A program made the translations under genes and the position numbers. A DNA stretch of 64,000 nucleotides, taken from positions 2,337,089 through 2,401,088 of the forward strand of contig JAJEKV010000101.1 in the NCBI GenBank assembly GCA_021234155.1, written 5' to 3'. Below are positions 38,076 to 48,073 of this stretch, piece after piece. The notes beneath the pieces are model-generated. The model was not told where the DNA came from, did not search any database, and was given only the letters and a program-made list of their open reading frames with translations. The first letter of the stretch is position 1; the number at the start of each line of letters is the position of its first letter. The stretch is from Isoetes taiwanensis. Taxonomy: Eukaryota; Streptophyta; Lycopodiopsida; Isoetales; Isoetaceae.

Positions 38076-38105
38076 AATATATTATGCATAACATGCTATA
38101 GTACC

Positions 38106-38258
38106 TTTTTTTTTTTATTGGAGGAAAGGACACACCCCGCACAGTGAGACTCGCACTCACCCACGTCTCCCACCCAACTGTAGTCAGTGGGATTTGAACC
38201 AGTGACCAGATTAGTCCTAAACCAAAGGTCTAACCACTAGACCACCGCCGCGATGGGC
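38106..38258 (-). mobile_element. tRNA-derived SINE
   Basis: On the minus strand the unit starts near 38,255 with a tRNA-like head: A box TGGTCTAGTGGTTAG (38,244-38,230) and B box GGTTCAAATCC (38,200-38,190), about 30 bp apart. It ends in an A-rich tail (the T run at 38,106-38,116). Internal pol III boxes plus a 3' A tail are the marks of a plant tRNA-related SINE. 'tagtac' near each side hints at a target duplication but is not exactly adjacent. Confidence 0.75.
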
Positions 38259-39417
38259 AATATTTTAGTACTAATCCTCAGTAATGAAATTTTTAAGGCA
38301 TAACCTTCAAGTTTTCTATAATTTGACATAACATTATTAAAATTCCTTATTCAAAATTAATGCCGCCTTTTCCCTCCTTCCTCATGCAGGTTATATTATG
38401 AAGTAGAAATAGATAGATATTTTGATGCAAAGATAACTAATGTTGACATGAAATTGAAACAAAGTTGACGCAAAGTTTATTATACATTTGTCTTCAAAAT
38501 GACTTAATTTTTTGCATTTGAATGATACATCTAATATCATACAAGAAATTTATCGCGGCGGCCAAGGCCGCCGCGAACATTTCTCTTTCCCAACGCCCTG
38601 TCTGTACCCAAGTGAGTCAAACAAAAAACTTTATTCACAGTGCCCATGTCCTACCGACTCACTTATTGTTTAGAATTTTGTTTGGCAGTTGTGTGCATTA
38701 TGTTATAGTTTAGATGAGAGGCAGATCTAAATGCTGTGTGTGTGCTCAATTAGAATATTATTCGACTTAGTTTTCAAATTTAAATGCTTTGTATGCTCAA
38801 TTACAATGGTATTTGACTTACTTTACAAAGTCTTAGTTCAAAGGAATCAGTCTAGCTATGTCAAATGCATGAATTCATGGAAACGAACCCACATAAGATA
38901 AATGACCTTGTAGTTAGAAATGTGCCGGTGGATGTCTTCAATATAACAATGGTGTTGTGGATGTCTTCAATATAACAATTGGTGTTCGATTCCTTCAAAA
39001 AGTAATTATGCATAGGCTACTTCTCCTTGTTTGTAAGATTCCAAAGGGTGTCTGTTTAAACCAAGTGGGAGGCAACATAGTTTCCAGGTAAGTTTGGCCT
39101 TCCCATGGCTTTCACCATAACGATACTTTAACCATATCTTTACAGGTAAGGATGTTAGAATGGTGGAGACAATGTTAAGTTTGCTTCCCATGGCTCTCAC
39201 CATAATGACTAATCACAGGGAAAGAAAAAAAAAAAATAAAACACGGGCAAAAAAAATGTGAACATACGAAACAATAAGGTAGATACAAAAAAAGTCTAAT
39301 ATGGCACAAAAGTGAACGTAGGAAAAAAATAAGGTGGATAAAAAAAATAAATCAAATATGGCGGAATATGGCAAAAAAAATAGGACGTGGCAACAAAATC
39401 AAAAGGAAAAAGCTATA
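38259..39417. other. Repeat debris with CACTA-like terminus, no gene
   Basis: The stretch 38,430-38,490 has 'gttgacatgaaattg' and 'agttgacgcaaagttt', like the subterminal repeats near 43,200. 38,541-38,576 holds a GC hairpin terminus. Short duplicates of 'tggatgtcttcaatataac' occur at 38,930-38,975. No coding sequence is recognised. Confidence 0.4.
38541..38576 (-). repeat. CACTA-like left terminus with GC hairpin
   Basis: ACAAGAAATTTA followed by the perfect palindrome TCGCGGCGGCC-AA-GGCCGCCGCGA. It is the inverted complement of the 33,158 copy, with about 46 bp shared. The orientation is that of a left end whose element would extend to higher coordinates. Confidence 0.55.
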
Positions 39418-39945
39418 AGGAATAGAATAGAATAGTTTTTTTAACGTCCACGGAGACCAATAGGTCATGGGACCCATACAATGGGCTAATACAATCATTA
39501 CTACTAGGATTAAAAAACCCCTGCCTCGAAAGGTTTTCAAGGGAAAAACCTTTGCAGTAATGATGATACTAGACAAGCGGAGATAATGACTACTGAGGGC
39601 TCAGTAATTGCTGACGTTTATCTAGAACCTCAAGTATGTATAATGCCAAGTCATGCATAGATGGTGCTCTGAGAAGTTGTGGAAGCGTGGAATGGAATGC
39701 TAAGGTCAAAAAATGATTCCGGACTATCTCAAAAGCAGGGCAACTCAGAAGAGTATGGCTTTCATCTTCAATAACCATGGAATCGGGCAAAGCACATAGT
39801 TCGCTTCTGCGGCAACCGCGGCCGCCCCATCTACTGTCTCAATCAAGTAGCACTGTGGGACCCTGTGCGAATTGATGCAATAGCTACAAGCTTGTTCCTG
39901 GACAATGAAGCAAGCAAATAAGCTTGGGGCCCTGGTACTAAGGAG
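39418..39945 (-). mobile_element. LINE 3' portion (copy 2)
   Basis: About 530 bp at high identity to 27,384-27,925 in the same orientation. The minus-strand frame 39,790-39,590 encodes MVIEDESHTLLSCPAFEIVR, the LINE C-terminal motif, with an open reading to its own stop. The 3' end is GTGGACGTTAAAAAAAC followed by ATTCT-type pentamers. Confidence 0.75.
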
Positions 39946-41217
39946 GGAAAGAAGGCTGATAATGGTGGCTATTATCAACCAAAAGAGGGCAAATAAAAAA
40001 TGTGGCAAACAATTTAACTTCTGAGCATGGTGCACCTTAGTATTTCTTAGACTAGGGGACGCTTGTGCTTGATGACATATTTTATATCTAAGGGCGTTGA
40101 TAAATACTTCTAACGCATTAGGGGCAATAATATATTTTATATCATGGGTGAAAATATCTTCAAGACAATAAAACAATGGTTTATTTAACTATTGCGAGTT
40201 CTGTGAAGAACTTCTGGAGATAATAAATCTCGAACCAATCGAATTTGCACTGGTTGCAAAAACACCCTCAGAGATCCGGCCAATTTGTGCTTCATTTATG
40301 CTTTATCTACCAGGAATTTAATGGGCTGTCATGCATTATTTTACCATGAACCAGATCACATATTGTAGCATAATTCCCCACACAGGATTATCCAAAAAAG
40401 ATTATACAGTCAATCTAAATAAGATTATAGAGTCAATCAGTCAATCCAAATAAGATTATACAGTCAATCTGCCAAAAGCCCACTGCTTGGAATTCGCCCA
40501 TTTAGCTTATTGGATGAAAAATTACAACCAAATCACAGCCACAAAAGAGGGACTATGTTGTAGACATAATTTGTAAATTTGTCACCAGATAACGGAAAAT
40601 AACTACATTCCGCTTTCCGAAACATTTTTTCATATTTTGTGCCTAAAGTCAGTCTGCAAAGGACAACCGTAAATATCTTAAAAAACAGAGTCTTTGAAAC
40701 ACCTGCACCCAGCCTGGGGCCAAGGAGGGATATCATCTATAATCAAGCTTGAGAGGAAATGCATGTCCATTTCGCTGCCCAGATGAAAAATCGATTATTA
40801 GGTTGCTAATTAGCCCGAGTTTTTGCAGGATTGGAAGCACAATTTTGCATCTTTTTTGTCTGTTCTAAACCAAAGCAACCTCTTAGCTTGCAAGCTACTA
40901 ATGAATGAATGATTTGCTTTGTGGGTTCGTCTTACAAATCCAACTCCAGCGGTCAGATGCTTAAAAAAGAGTCTCAGGTTCTTGACTGAAACGGAAAAAA
41001 AACCCTCCAACAGAACAAAAAACAGTATTTATGTTCAATTTCTCACAGCTAGTCTAGAAGCAGACCACAATATTTTGAAATGTTGGTGGAATGGACCCGG
41101 ATAGATGCTTATGTAAAACCAAGAAATTTCGAAGCATGCTAGGGGATGAAAAAGAATGAGTAATTTTCCCTGTAAAAGAATTGGTACTCAAAGATATTGT
41201 ATGTATCAGAATAACTA
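39946..41217. other. No gene identified
   Basis: AT-rich sequence. 'aagattatacagtcaatc' words repeat two to three times at 40,390-40,470. No coding sequence is recognised. Confidence 0.4.
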
Positions 41218-41757
41218 TCCCATCGATCCGAGACATCGGATCGCCATTCTAGAATGGGACGAGCATGCATGTTTTGCATGCATGCGGGCGGCGCATGCCC
41301 GTTCTGGTTGGGAGTTCGCTATTTTAGGCGCGTTTCTGCTTCGACTTCTCATCGGCGCTTCCTCTTCTCTCTCAGCAGTACCTTATTCTCTTTGAATTGT
41401 TTCCAGGCAGGGGAGGGGCTTCTTCCTGCCTGGTTTGGCCAATTTGGCGTTTCTTTCATGCTGTCCGTTCTCGGCCTTTAGCCTTCATCCTGTGACCTTC
41501 GTCCTCGATCCTAGTTTGTTAAGGAAGTCCTTTGGTATTCGGGCGGTTTGTTGGTTTCATGCGAGTCCCATTCTAGAATCCCATCGATCCGAGACATCGG
41601 ATCGCCATTCTAGAATGGGACGAGCATGCATGTTTTGCATGCATGCGGGCGGCGCATGCCCGTTCTGGTTGGGAGTTCGCTATTTTAGGCGCGTTTCTGC
41701 TTCGACTTCTCATCGGCGCTTCCTCTTCTCTCTCAGCAGTACCTTATTCTCTTTGAA
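41218..41757. repeat. Exact 179-bp direct duplicate, 361 bp apart, rich in hairpins
   Basis: 41,218-41,396 and 41,579-41,757 appear identical. Each copy holds three inverted repeats in a row: GATCCGA-gaca-TCGGATC, GCATGCATG-ttttg-CATGCATGC and GGGC-ggcgcat-GCCC, plus the palindrome ATTCTAGAAT. The spacer ends in 'tttcatgcgagtcccattctagaat', an inverted version of the copy's 'attctagaatgggacgagcatg'. A further 39-bp piece of the spacer recurs at 42,197-42,235. Confidence 0.85.
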
Positions 41758-41959
41758 CCCACCCTCCCCCCCTTCTTTGTTATTGTATTTTTATCGCGTG
41801 GCACGCGCGTAATCAGCCCCTCCACTCTGGGAGGTTTGGTTTGTCTTGTTGTTTTGTTGGTGATGTGCAGGTACAGGTTAGCGAGCGGCATCTGTTTCGA
41901 CTTTTCCATTCGTGGGTTTTGGGAGCGATTTTTATGCCTTACGTTTGTCCAAGCCCCTT

Positions 41960-42038
41960 GCCGAAGGCTTATCACTAGGGTTTTTCCTCGAAAACCCGAA
42001 AGGGCGGGGTTTTTTAATCCCGGTGATAAGCTTTCGGC
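41960..42038. repeat. 79-bp hairpin
   Basis: GCCGAAGGCTTATCAC (41,960-41,975) pairs with GTGATAAGCTTTCGGC (42,023-42,038), 15 of 16 positions. A second, inner complementarity lies between the 'gggttttt'/'aaaaccc' parts. The loop is about 47 bp. It could be a small foldback element or a structured transcript; sequence alone does not decide. Confidence 0.8.
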
Positions 42039-42235
42039 AGGTACACTAGCCCAGTCTCTATTAGCATTGTATTTTGTTGGGGTCCAAATGATATAATTGG
42101 ATTTTCCCTTTATTTTTTATGGGTAGTTCGCATGTGTGCGGCTACCCACTATCCACCATTGTAGAAAATTTGCTGAGATGAATGAGAAGCAAGTCTAAGT
42201 ATCGGGCGGTTTGTTGGTTTCATGCGAGTCCCAAT

Positions 42236-42899
42236 CAACTATATTCTATGCGGGCATAGCTCTGAATCTCCCCGGCCAAATCCGAGTCCTTGGTATCAAG
42301 AGACCCTGGCATCCAAATGATTTTTCACTCCCCATCACCTGCAAAGGGAATTCTTTGCATGGCCCACAAATCCTAAAATACATTATCTACTGCAGTTGGT
42401 GCTGTCGGAGGGAGAGGCAAAAACACAGATCAGATATGTACAAAGGCAAATTTGAAGAGTTCTGAATCATGGACCTCGTTTCTTTTGCTCGGAAGCGCCA
42501 TAAAAGCAAGAAGCTGGAGCCCAAATAGCAGCAGAAGCTTTAACCCTCGAAGCTTAGCCGCAATAGCCGGATGTTTTAGTAGAATTGTTGATGCCGGAGT
42601 TGCAATCCTACAAATAGACGTGGCAGAGGAAGAAGCTATGGCGGTGGATTCCAAAACAGAGGAAAGCGCACGAAAACCTTGCTCAGGCCAGAAAGATGCC
42701 TCCTCGCTGCACAGTGACCTTATTTGAGAAGCTTGGATGCTCGCCGCCATGGCCATCGCCATAGGTTCTATGGATCCAGCTTCTCTGCCAGGCGTCAAGA
42801 TCTTTGACGAAGCTAAACAGGTGGCAAGTAAACATGCAAATGGATTGCGGCGCAGAAATATTAGCTAGGGACAAAAACAAAGGAAAATGACAAACTGAA
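42236..42899. other. Unassigned segment with open frames on both strands
   Basis: Open frames at 42,452-42,727 (+) and 42,798-42,430 (-) overlap. The plus strand at 42,760-42,815 reads SMDPASLPGVKIFDEAKQ and then a GT splice-like site, which looks exon-like. I do not recognise either product. A captured gene fragment inside a CACTA-like element is possible, because a CACTA right end lies at 43,233. Confidence 0.3.
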
Positions 42900-43241
42900 T
42901 TATATATGAAGTGAATAATACTTGACACAAAACTTATATAAAACTTTCAAACAAATGATGTTATAATTGACACAACACTACTTCAACACTTGAATCAAAC
43001 TTTCAACAAATAGTGGTACAAATGTTGTTATTATAGATGATATAAGATCTCCTATAAAATCAATATATAGCTTTCAAACTACTGATCTATGAGTGACACA
43101 ATCATATTAACACAAACTTTGACACAAACTTTGACACAATCCTTTAAGTTTACGTCACATTCTAGGTTCTGGCACAAACTTGATGCATCTTAAGAGGTAG
43201 TGACACAGGGTTTGACGCAAAATCCATGTCCTCTTGTAGTG
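42900..43241 (+). repeat. CACTA subterminal repeats and right terminus
   Basis: 'ttgacacaa' and 'ttgacgcaaa' type words recur many times over 340 bp. The block ends in CTTGTAGTG at 43,233-43,241, the canonical CACTA right end. The matching left end was not identified. Confidence 0.55.
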
Positions 43242-43399
43242 TGATGACATTCATTTAATATCCTCCTTTTAATGTGACAAACTCTTGACTTGTATCTCAG
43301 TATTCCCCGTTCAAACTTGTAATTATCCTTTATTCCAAATTCTCCTTTTGTACTTCCTTCAATTTTAGTCGAAAATAATTGTTTGTAGCAATAATTTTA

Positions 43400-44205
43400 C
43401 CTTATCCAATCAATTTGTTGCAAGCATGGTTATTATATAGTACGCTGAAAGTCTAGACAAAGCATCTGCAACGACATTTGTACTGCCCATTTTATAATTG
43501 ATCTGGAAATCATATTCTTGAAGAAACTCCATCCACCTGTGTTGTCTCAAATTCAAATTAGGGCGTTCCATAAAGTATGCAAGACTAGCATTATCAATAT
43601 GCAGTTCAAAATGATTCCCTAAAAGATAATGTCTCCAAGCTCTAAGTGCATATACAATTGCCAACAATTCTTTATCATGAGTGGGGTAATTTCGTTTGGC
43701 ATCATTCAGTTTATGAGAATATATGCACATACATGCTTGTCTTGCATCAACACAGACCCCGTCCCTTCTCCACTAGCATCTGTCATAACCTGGTATACCT
43801 TACTTGGATCTACCACTTTTAAAACTCGAGCATTTATTAACTTCTCTTTTAAATTTTTGAAAGCTCTCTCCCATTGCTCCTTCATTGAAAAGATATATTT
43901 GATATTGTAAGCATTGTCAAAGGACTTGCAATCATAGAAAATCTTTTGATAAATTTCTTATAGCACCCTGCAAGCCCTAAGAATGAACACACTCATTTTG
44001 GGTTTTTAGGAACTGGCCATTCTCTCACAGCGTCAACCTTTTTAGGGTCAGGTTTATTTCCATCTGCTGAAACAATATGACCTAAATAATCCATTTCTGT
44101 GCTACAAAATGAACCTTGAGTTTCTTAGCACACAATATTTTTCTTTTCAAAATACTCAAAACAGTTCCCAGATGTTCTTTATGCTCTTCCAAATTCTTTG
44201 AAAGG
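43400..44205 (-). pseudogene. Ty3-gypsy RT-RNase H fragment
   Basis: Minus-strand text runs through the end of gypsy reverse transcriptase (YLGHIVSADGNKPDPKKVDA near 44,090-44,030, then SFLGLAGCYKKFIKRFS). It continues into RNase H (VYQVMTDASGEGTGSVLMQD near 43,800-43,730) and on through KELLAIVYALRAWRHYLLG to NYKMGSTNVVADALSRL (43,450). The order is that of Ty3-gypsy pol. At least two frame breaks occur. Protease, integrase and LTRs are absent. Confidence 0.88.
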
Positions 44206-44211
44206 GTGGCC

Positions 44212-44233
44212 TCCTCTCGTGGACATTAAAAAT

Positions 44234-44324
<91 letters not shown>
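44212..44324 (+). repeat. (TCTA)~23 microsatellite seeded by a LINE-like 3' end
   Basis: 'cgtggacattaaaaattcta' at 44,218-44,238 matches the 3' end of the LINEs at 27,384 and 39,418 (own strand) and runs directly into about 23 TCTA units. Confidence 0.85.
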
Positions 44325-44329
44325 CTTGC

Positions 44330-44560
44330 CGCCCTAGTCGCATAGCGGAGTGGTTAGGGTTATGTCCATCAAGTTATGTTTGCAGTATGGTATGTTTGAG
44401 TCCTCAGGATGAGATTTTACATATGAACTATTGTGTCTGACATATATGTTAGAGATAAACATGCTCTTACGCGAGGTAAGGAACTAGGGCGAGCCAGAAC
44501 CACACCCTGCATAAGGGCATGTAGGCGAACTTTCCCCATGTAATATACGCCAGGCCATGA
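44330..44560 (+). mobile_element. tRNA-related SINE-like unit
   Basis: 'tagcggagtggttaggg' (A box-like, 44,344-44,360) and 'gtttgagtcc' (B box-like, about 44,394) are spaced as in tRNA-related SINEs. 'accctgcataagggcatgta' follows downstream. No clear A/T tail or target duplication was found, so this call is tentative. Confidence 0.45.
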
Positions 44561-45140
44561 TTACTGTATTTTTAGGCTAAAATTATAGCTCACAATTCTT
44601 CTGCCACTCTTTCGCCGCTTCCATACATTCTCATCGCCACCGTAAAGCCCCTTCATGCAAAGCTTTGGTAAAGCCCCTTTCTGCAAAGCTTTCTGCATCG
44701 CCAGAGTCAGCACATGAGGGTTTTTTTGACATGATCTCTGTTTTTTCTGCTAGGTTTAACCATGAAGGTTGTTGAGGGAAGAGCAGACCACCAGGTGATT
44801 TGAGCAGGTTGAAGCAGGGATTTGAGCATTGTTGCAACAGATCTTTGCCATAAACGCTACAGAAAAACAGAGATCCTAGAAGAAACTTATGGAAGATCCT
44901 CAAAATTGAAGATTGTCTCCGCTGCTGCGGCGCCGCCGGCTGGCCAAGCGCCCCGAAGCTCCTAGGGGGCGGAATGCCGCCTCTGCCATCAATTACGTAG
45001 TCCGTAAATATAAAAAGCCGTACGGAACCCATGATCAGCCTTGCTTGCAGCCAATTTCTGCTTATAGATCCCCATGCCCATATCTCCTGGGTTAGAATAT
45101 TTTATGAGCATTTTTTAGTTGCACGTGGCAAGTGGCCATT
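44561..45140. other. Upstream region of the BPC gene
   Basis: It holds a short duplicated 'aagccccttcatgcaaagctt' pair at 44,645-44,690 and a GC-rich patch at 44,925-44,985. A minus-strand 133-codon frame (45,032-44,631) has no motif and is not called. Confidence 0.35.
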
Positions 45141-45591
45141 GGAGGCATATATAGCAGGGAGAGGAACCTTGGTAGAGAGAGGAGCAAGAGTGTGGAGCGC
45201 CGTTTTGGGCTATGTCTTTCTATCTCCTCTCTCATCCATGGCCGTGCCCTCTCTGCCTTTGAAACTGCCCTTCAAATCTAAACACAGCAGCGACCCATTT
45301 CCTTTCCTGGCCTCCCCTTCGGGGAGACGCGCCTTCCGTCCTTTAGCCCCTTCCATGGTCCGGCGCCGTTTTTATTGGGCAGCAGCCGGTGGCAGTGAAC
45401 AGATCTTCTTCTAACCCACCAGTTTAAGCTCATTTTCGACGCATACAGCCGAGATCTTAGTTAGGTATGTTTTTTCCTTCAGGTTTTGGTACCAGTTAAT
45501 AAGTTTTTCTATGGGTATATGATTTAATTGATGGATCGCCTCTAGAAAGGTGCGTTTTTATTGTTGCATAATATAAAGTGGCATTTCGGGG
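45141..45591 (+). promoter_or_regulatory. Core promoter and 5' leader of the BPC gene
   Basis: 'gaggcatatatagcagg' near 45,143 contains a TATATA box. About 30 bp downstream begins a purine-rich 'ggtagagagaggagcaagag' leader, a GAGA-like sequence of the kind BPC proteins bind, so autoregulation is conceivable. A GT at about 45,464 ('cttagttaggtatg') could open a leader intron before the ATG at 45,592. The start site is inferred from spacing only. Confidence 0.4.
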
Positions 45592-46563
45592 ATGCAACAA
45601 TCACATGAATCTGCTACTAGTGGGCCAAACCGTGGCTTGCTGTCGCTTTACCTTCCAAATCCCAACAATGGGTATATGGAAGGCGCACAGCGCCATAGAA
45701 TTACTGATGGAACAGTTCTCTCCCTTATAGCAGCACTCACTGAGAGAGATGCAGCAATTAGTGAAAAAAATACTGCCCTATCTGAGAAGAAGGCAGCCAT
45801 CTCTGAGAGAGATACTGTTGTTATCCAGAGAGACGTTGCCATTGCTGAGAAAGAAGCAGCTTTGATTGAAAGGGATCAAGCTTTAAGTGCTCTGAAAGCT
45901 TTCTTAGCAGATCGAGAATCTTGTGCCACCTGTAATACGGGAGGAATTCCAAGTGTACCTGATATTATTGAAGGGCAAAAACTGCTTCAGCTAAGAGTTA
46001 ACGGCAGAATAACAGATGGTTCTCCATCTTCCTCTGCACCATCTTCCTTTAACCTAACTGAAGATATTGGAAAGGGCAACAAAGCAAAGCGCTCCAGGAA
46101 GAACAAAAATTTTTCAACATCAACACATAAGATAGAAGGTACTGCTGTAAAGAAACAGAAGATGCTGCAACAAACAGATCAACAGAATGGATCTGCTTCA
46201 AAAGTTCTTAATGTTGTTTCTATACAAGAGCGCAAGAGCAGCCAAAGGCTTGGTAGCTCACTTTATAATACAACAGGTTTTCCTATCCCGTATTGTTCTT
46301 GCACTGGCATTAATCAGCAATGCTACAGGTGGGGCAATGGTGGCTGGCAATCTGCATGCTGCACTAATCAGACCTCCATGTATCCTCTACCTATGAACCC
46401 TAACAAAAAGGGTTGTCGTGTTGCTGGCCGAAAGATGAGCGCAGGTGCCTTTGAGAGGCTTTTAGAAAGACTTGCATCAGACGGCGTGGACATAAGCTGT
46501 CCTGTTGATCTGAAGACTTATTGGGCAAAGCATGGAACCAATAGATATGTCACAATAAAGTAG
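45592..46563 (+). CDS. BBR/BPC (BASIC PENTACYSTEINE) GAGA-binding transcription factor, class II
   Basis: A single open frame of 323 aa, the usual size for class II BPC proteins. A coiled coil with repeated alanine-zipper 'AA(I/L)SE(K/R)' units spans residues 41-105. A basic nuclear-localisation stretch lies at 160-190 ([10 protein letters not shown]). The C-terminal DNA-binding domain fills 229-323 and contains the five diagnostic cysteines C235, C237, C244, C256 and C257 (YCSCTG...[16 protein letters not shown]), then [16 protein letters not shown], a [15 protein letters not shown] block and a TIK end. These proteins bind GA/CT repeats in plant promoters and recruit Polycomb complexes. The ATG fits the class II start and is in good context. 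The frame is intact and looks functional. Confidence 0.97.
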   Translation: MQQSHESATSGPNRGLLSLYLPNPNNGYMEGAQRHRITDGTVLSLIAALTERDAAISEKNTALSEKKAAISERDTVVIQRDVAIAEKEAALIERDQALSALKAFLADRESCATCNTGGIPSVPDIIEGQKLLQLRVNGRITDGSPSSSAPSSFNLTEDIGKGNKAKRSRKNKNFSTSTHKIEGTAVKKQKMLQQTDQQNGSASKVLNVVSIQERKSSQRLGSSLYNTTGFPIPYCSCTGINQQCYRWGNGGWQSACCTNQTSMYPLPMNPNKKGCRVAGRKMSAGAFERLLERLASDGVDISCPVDLKTYWAKHGTNRYVTIK

Positions 46564-48073
46564 AAAGCAGCACTGGTTGCAATTGCATTTCCAATCAGTT
46601 GTATCTAGTTATTGGTATCAGTTCAAATGGTTCTAATTTATGGTGACAATGATTATGGCTTAAGCAGTAGCCCAAGCAAAGGATGTATGGGTGAAGCAGT
46701 ATCTTTTGCTGCCATGTCATGGAGTATGACTTTGTAAGTGCTTTTGGGCCTGTCCTGGGATATTCAGTTAAACCCCTCTACTTTAACACCCTCATTTTAT
46801 GTTAAGGGTGTTTGTTTTCCAAAAGCTTTATAACCATCTAGCATTAGTAGAAGAATGCATGCATATGACTAGTTTCTTTGTGTAAATAATAGCTGTGTCT
46901 ATTATACTATTAGCAGAAGATAATAAGATGTTACGGTTATGCAGAAGATGCAGCCTAATCAGGTTATAAGGCGATGTTTTTAGTCTTAGTTGGCATTGTA
47001 TAAAAATCCTGCTTCTGACTTTTAAAGTATATTGGGAGCTTTGAAATGGTGTACATGGGAGCTTAAGAGCAGATGTCATATAATATGAAAATGAAATTTT
47101 GCTTGTGCTTGTGGTAGATCAAGCTGAGGCTTGTGAGGTTCAATCCCGCCTCCACATGGATCATATCCGAAGGCAGTTGAACCTCAACGAACATACCATG
47201 TTCAGTTTGATGCAAAGGATCTGCATTATTTACCAAATAGGTGCAGGGATCACCTTCAATAGGTGTGGCATAAGGTGGCTAGGGATTTCAATGTTCGCTG
47301 TAAAAACACGTAACCTCTTGAGACAAATTACGAAACAAAAATGCGCAGGACATAAAGAAACGTAAAAACCAGGTGCCAAGCATTCTGCCCTGAGTTCCAA
47401 TTAAAGCTTGACACGTGGCTGCTATTCTGCCCTGAATTCCAATCAAAGCTTGAAACGTGGCTAGTATTCAATCCCGGAATGTGGTGTATTTTATTTAGGG
47501 CCAGATTCCATTATCGGCAACGGCACTTGGGAGCAAAATCTCAACTGCGGCTTCCTTCTGTGACCTAAGATAGGCGATGATTCCACTCACGGCAGCGACA
47601 ATTAGTTCAAGAATTTAAAAAAATCAGACTTGGCGAAAATCTACGCATTTGCTCTATACTTGGCAGGAATATAGCCCACGGCGATTATCATAATCTGAAA
47701 GTTATGGCATTGCTCCCCTGATAGTTAACTGAGTGTTTTGCAATGAGATGTGAGAGTTTTTAGTTTTGAGGGCAACATTTTGCTAACTGCTAACTGCGGT
47801 AGTGGAATCATCGTCGAAGCTTCAAATCTGAGATGCCATCAAAGGATTGGTGTTCAGTTAATTGACATGCACATAACTGTGCCAATGGATGCTCAGCCTT
47901 AGTTATTTACTTCAAATTCAAATATTTATCCACCAAATTGTTCCACGTAAAAAAAATCAGTTATTTACTCCAGTCCAGATTATTCACTTTTATTCCACAA
48001 AATATTATTATTGTTTTGAAGCTTTCACAGATCCATAGCAAATACTATTATGTTGTATCAGACAAAGTTCATA
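46564..48073. other. 3' region of the BPC gene and intergenic sequence
   Basis: No coding sequence is recognised. The phrase 'ttctgccctgarttccaatyaaagcttga' occurs twice at 47,383 and 47,427, a short tandem duplication. The BPC 3' UTR must lie in the first few hundred bases. Confidence 0.45.

Noticed and set aside
43629-43910. Plus-strand 93-codon frame
   Set aside because: Shadow of the gypsy RNase H fragment on the minus strand.
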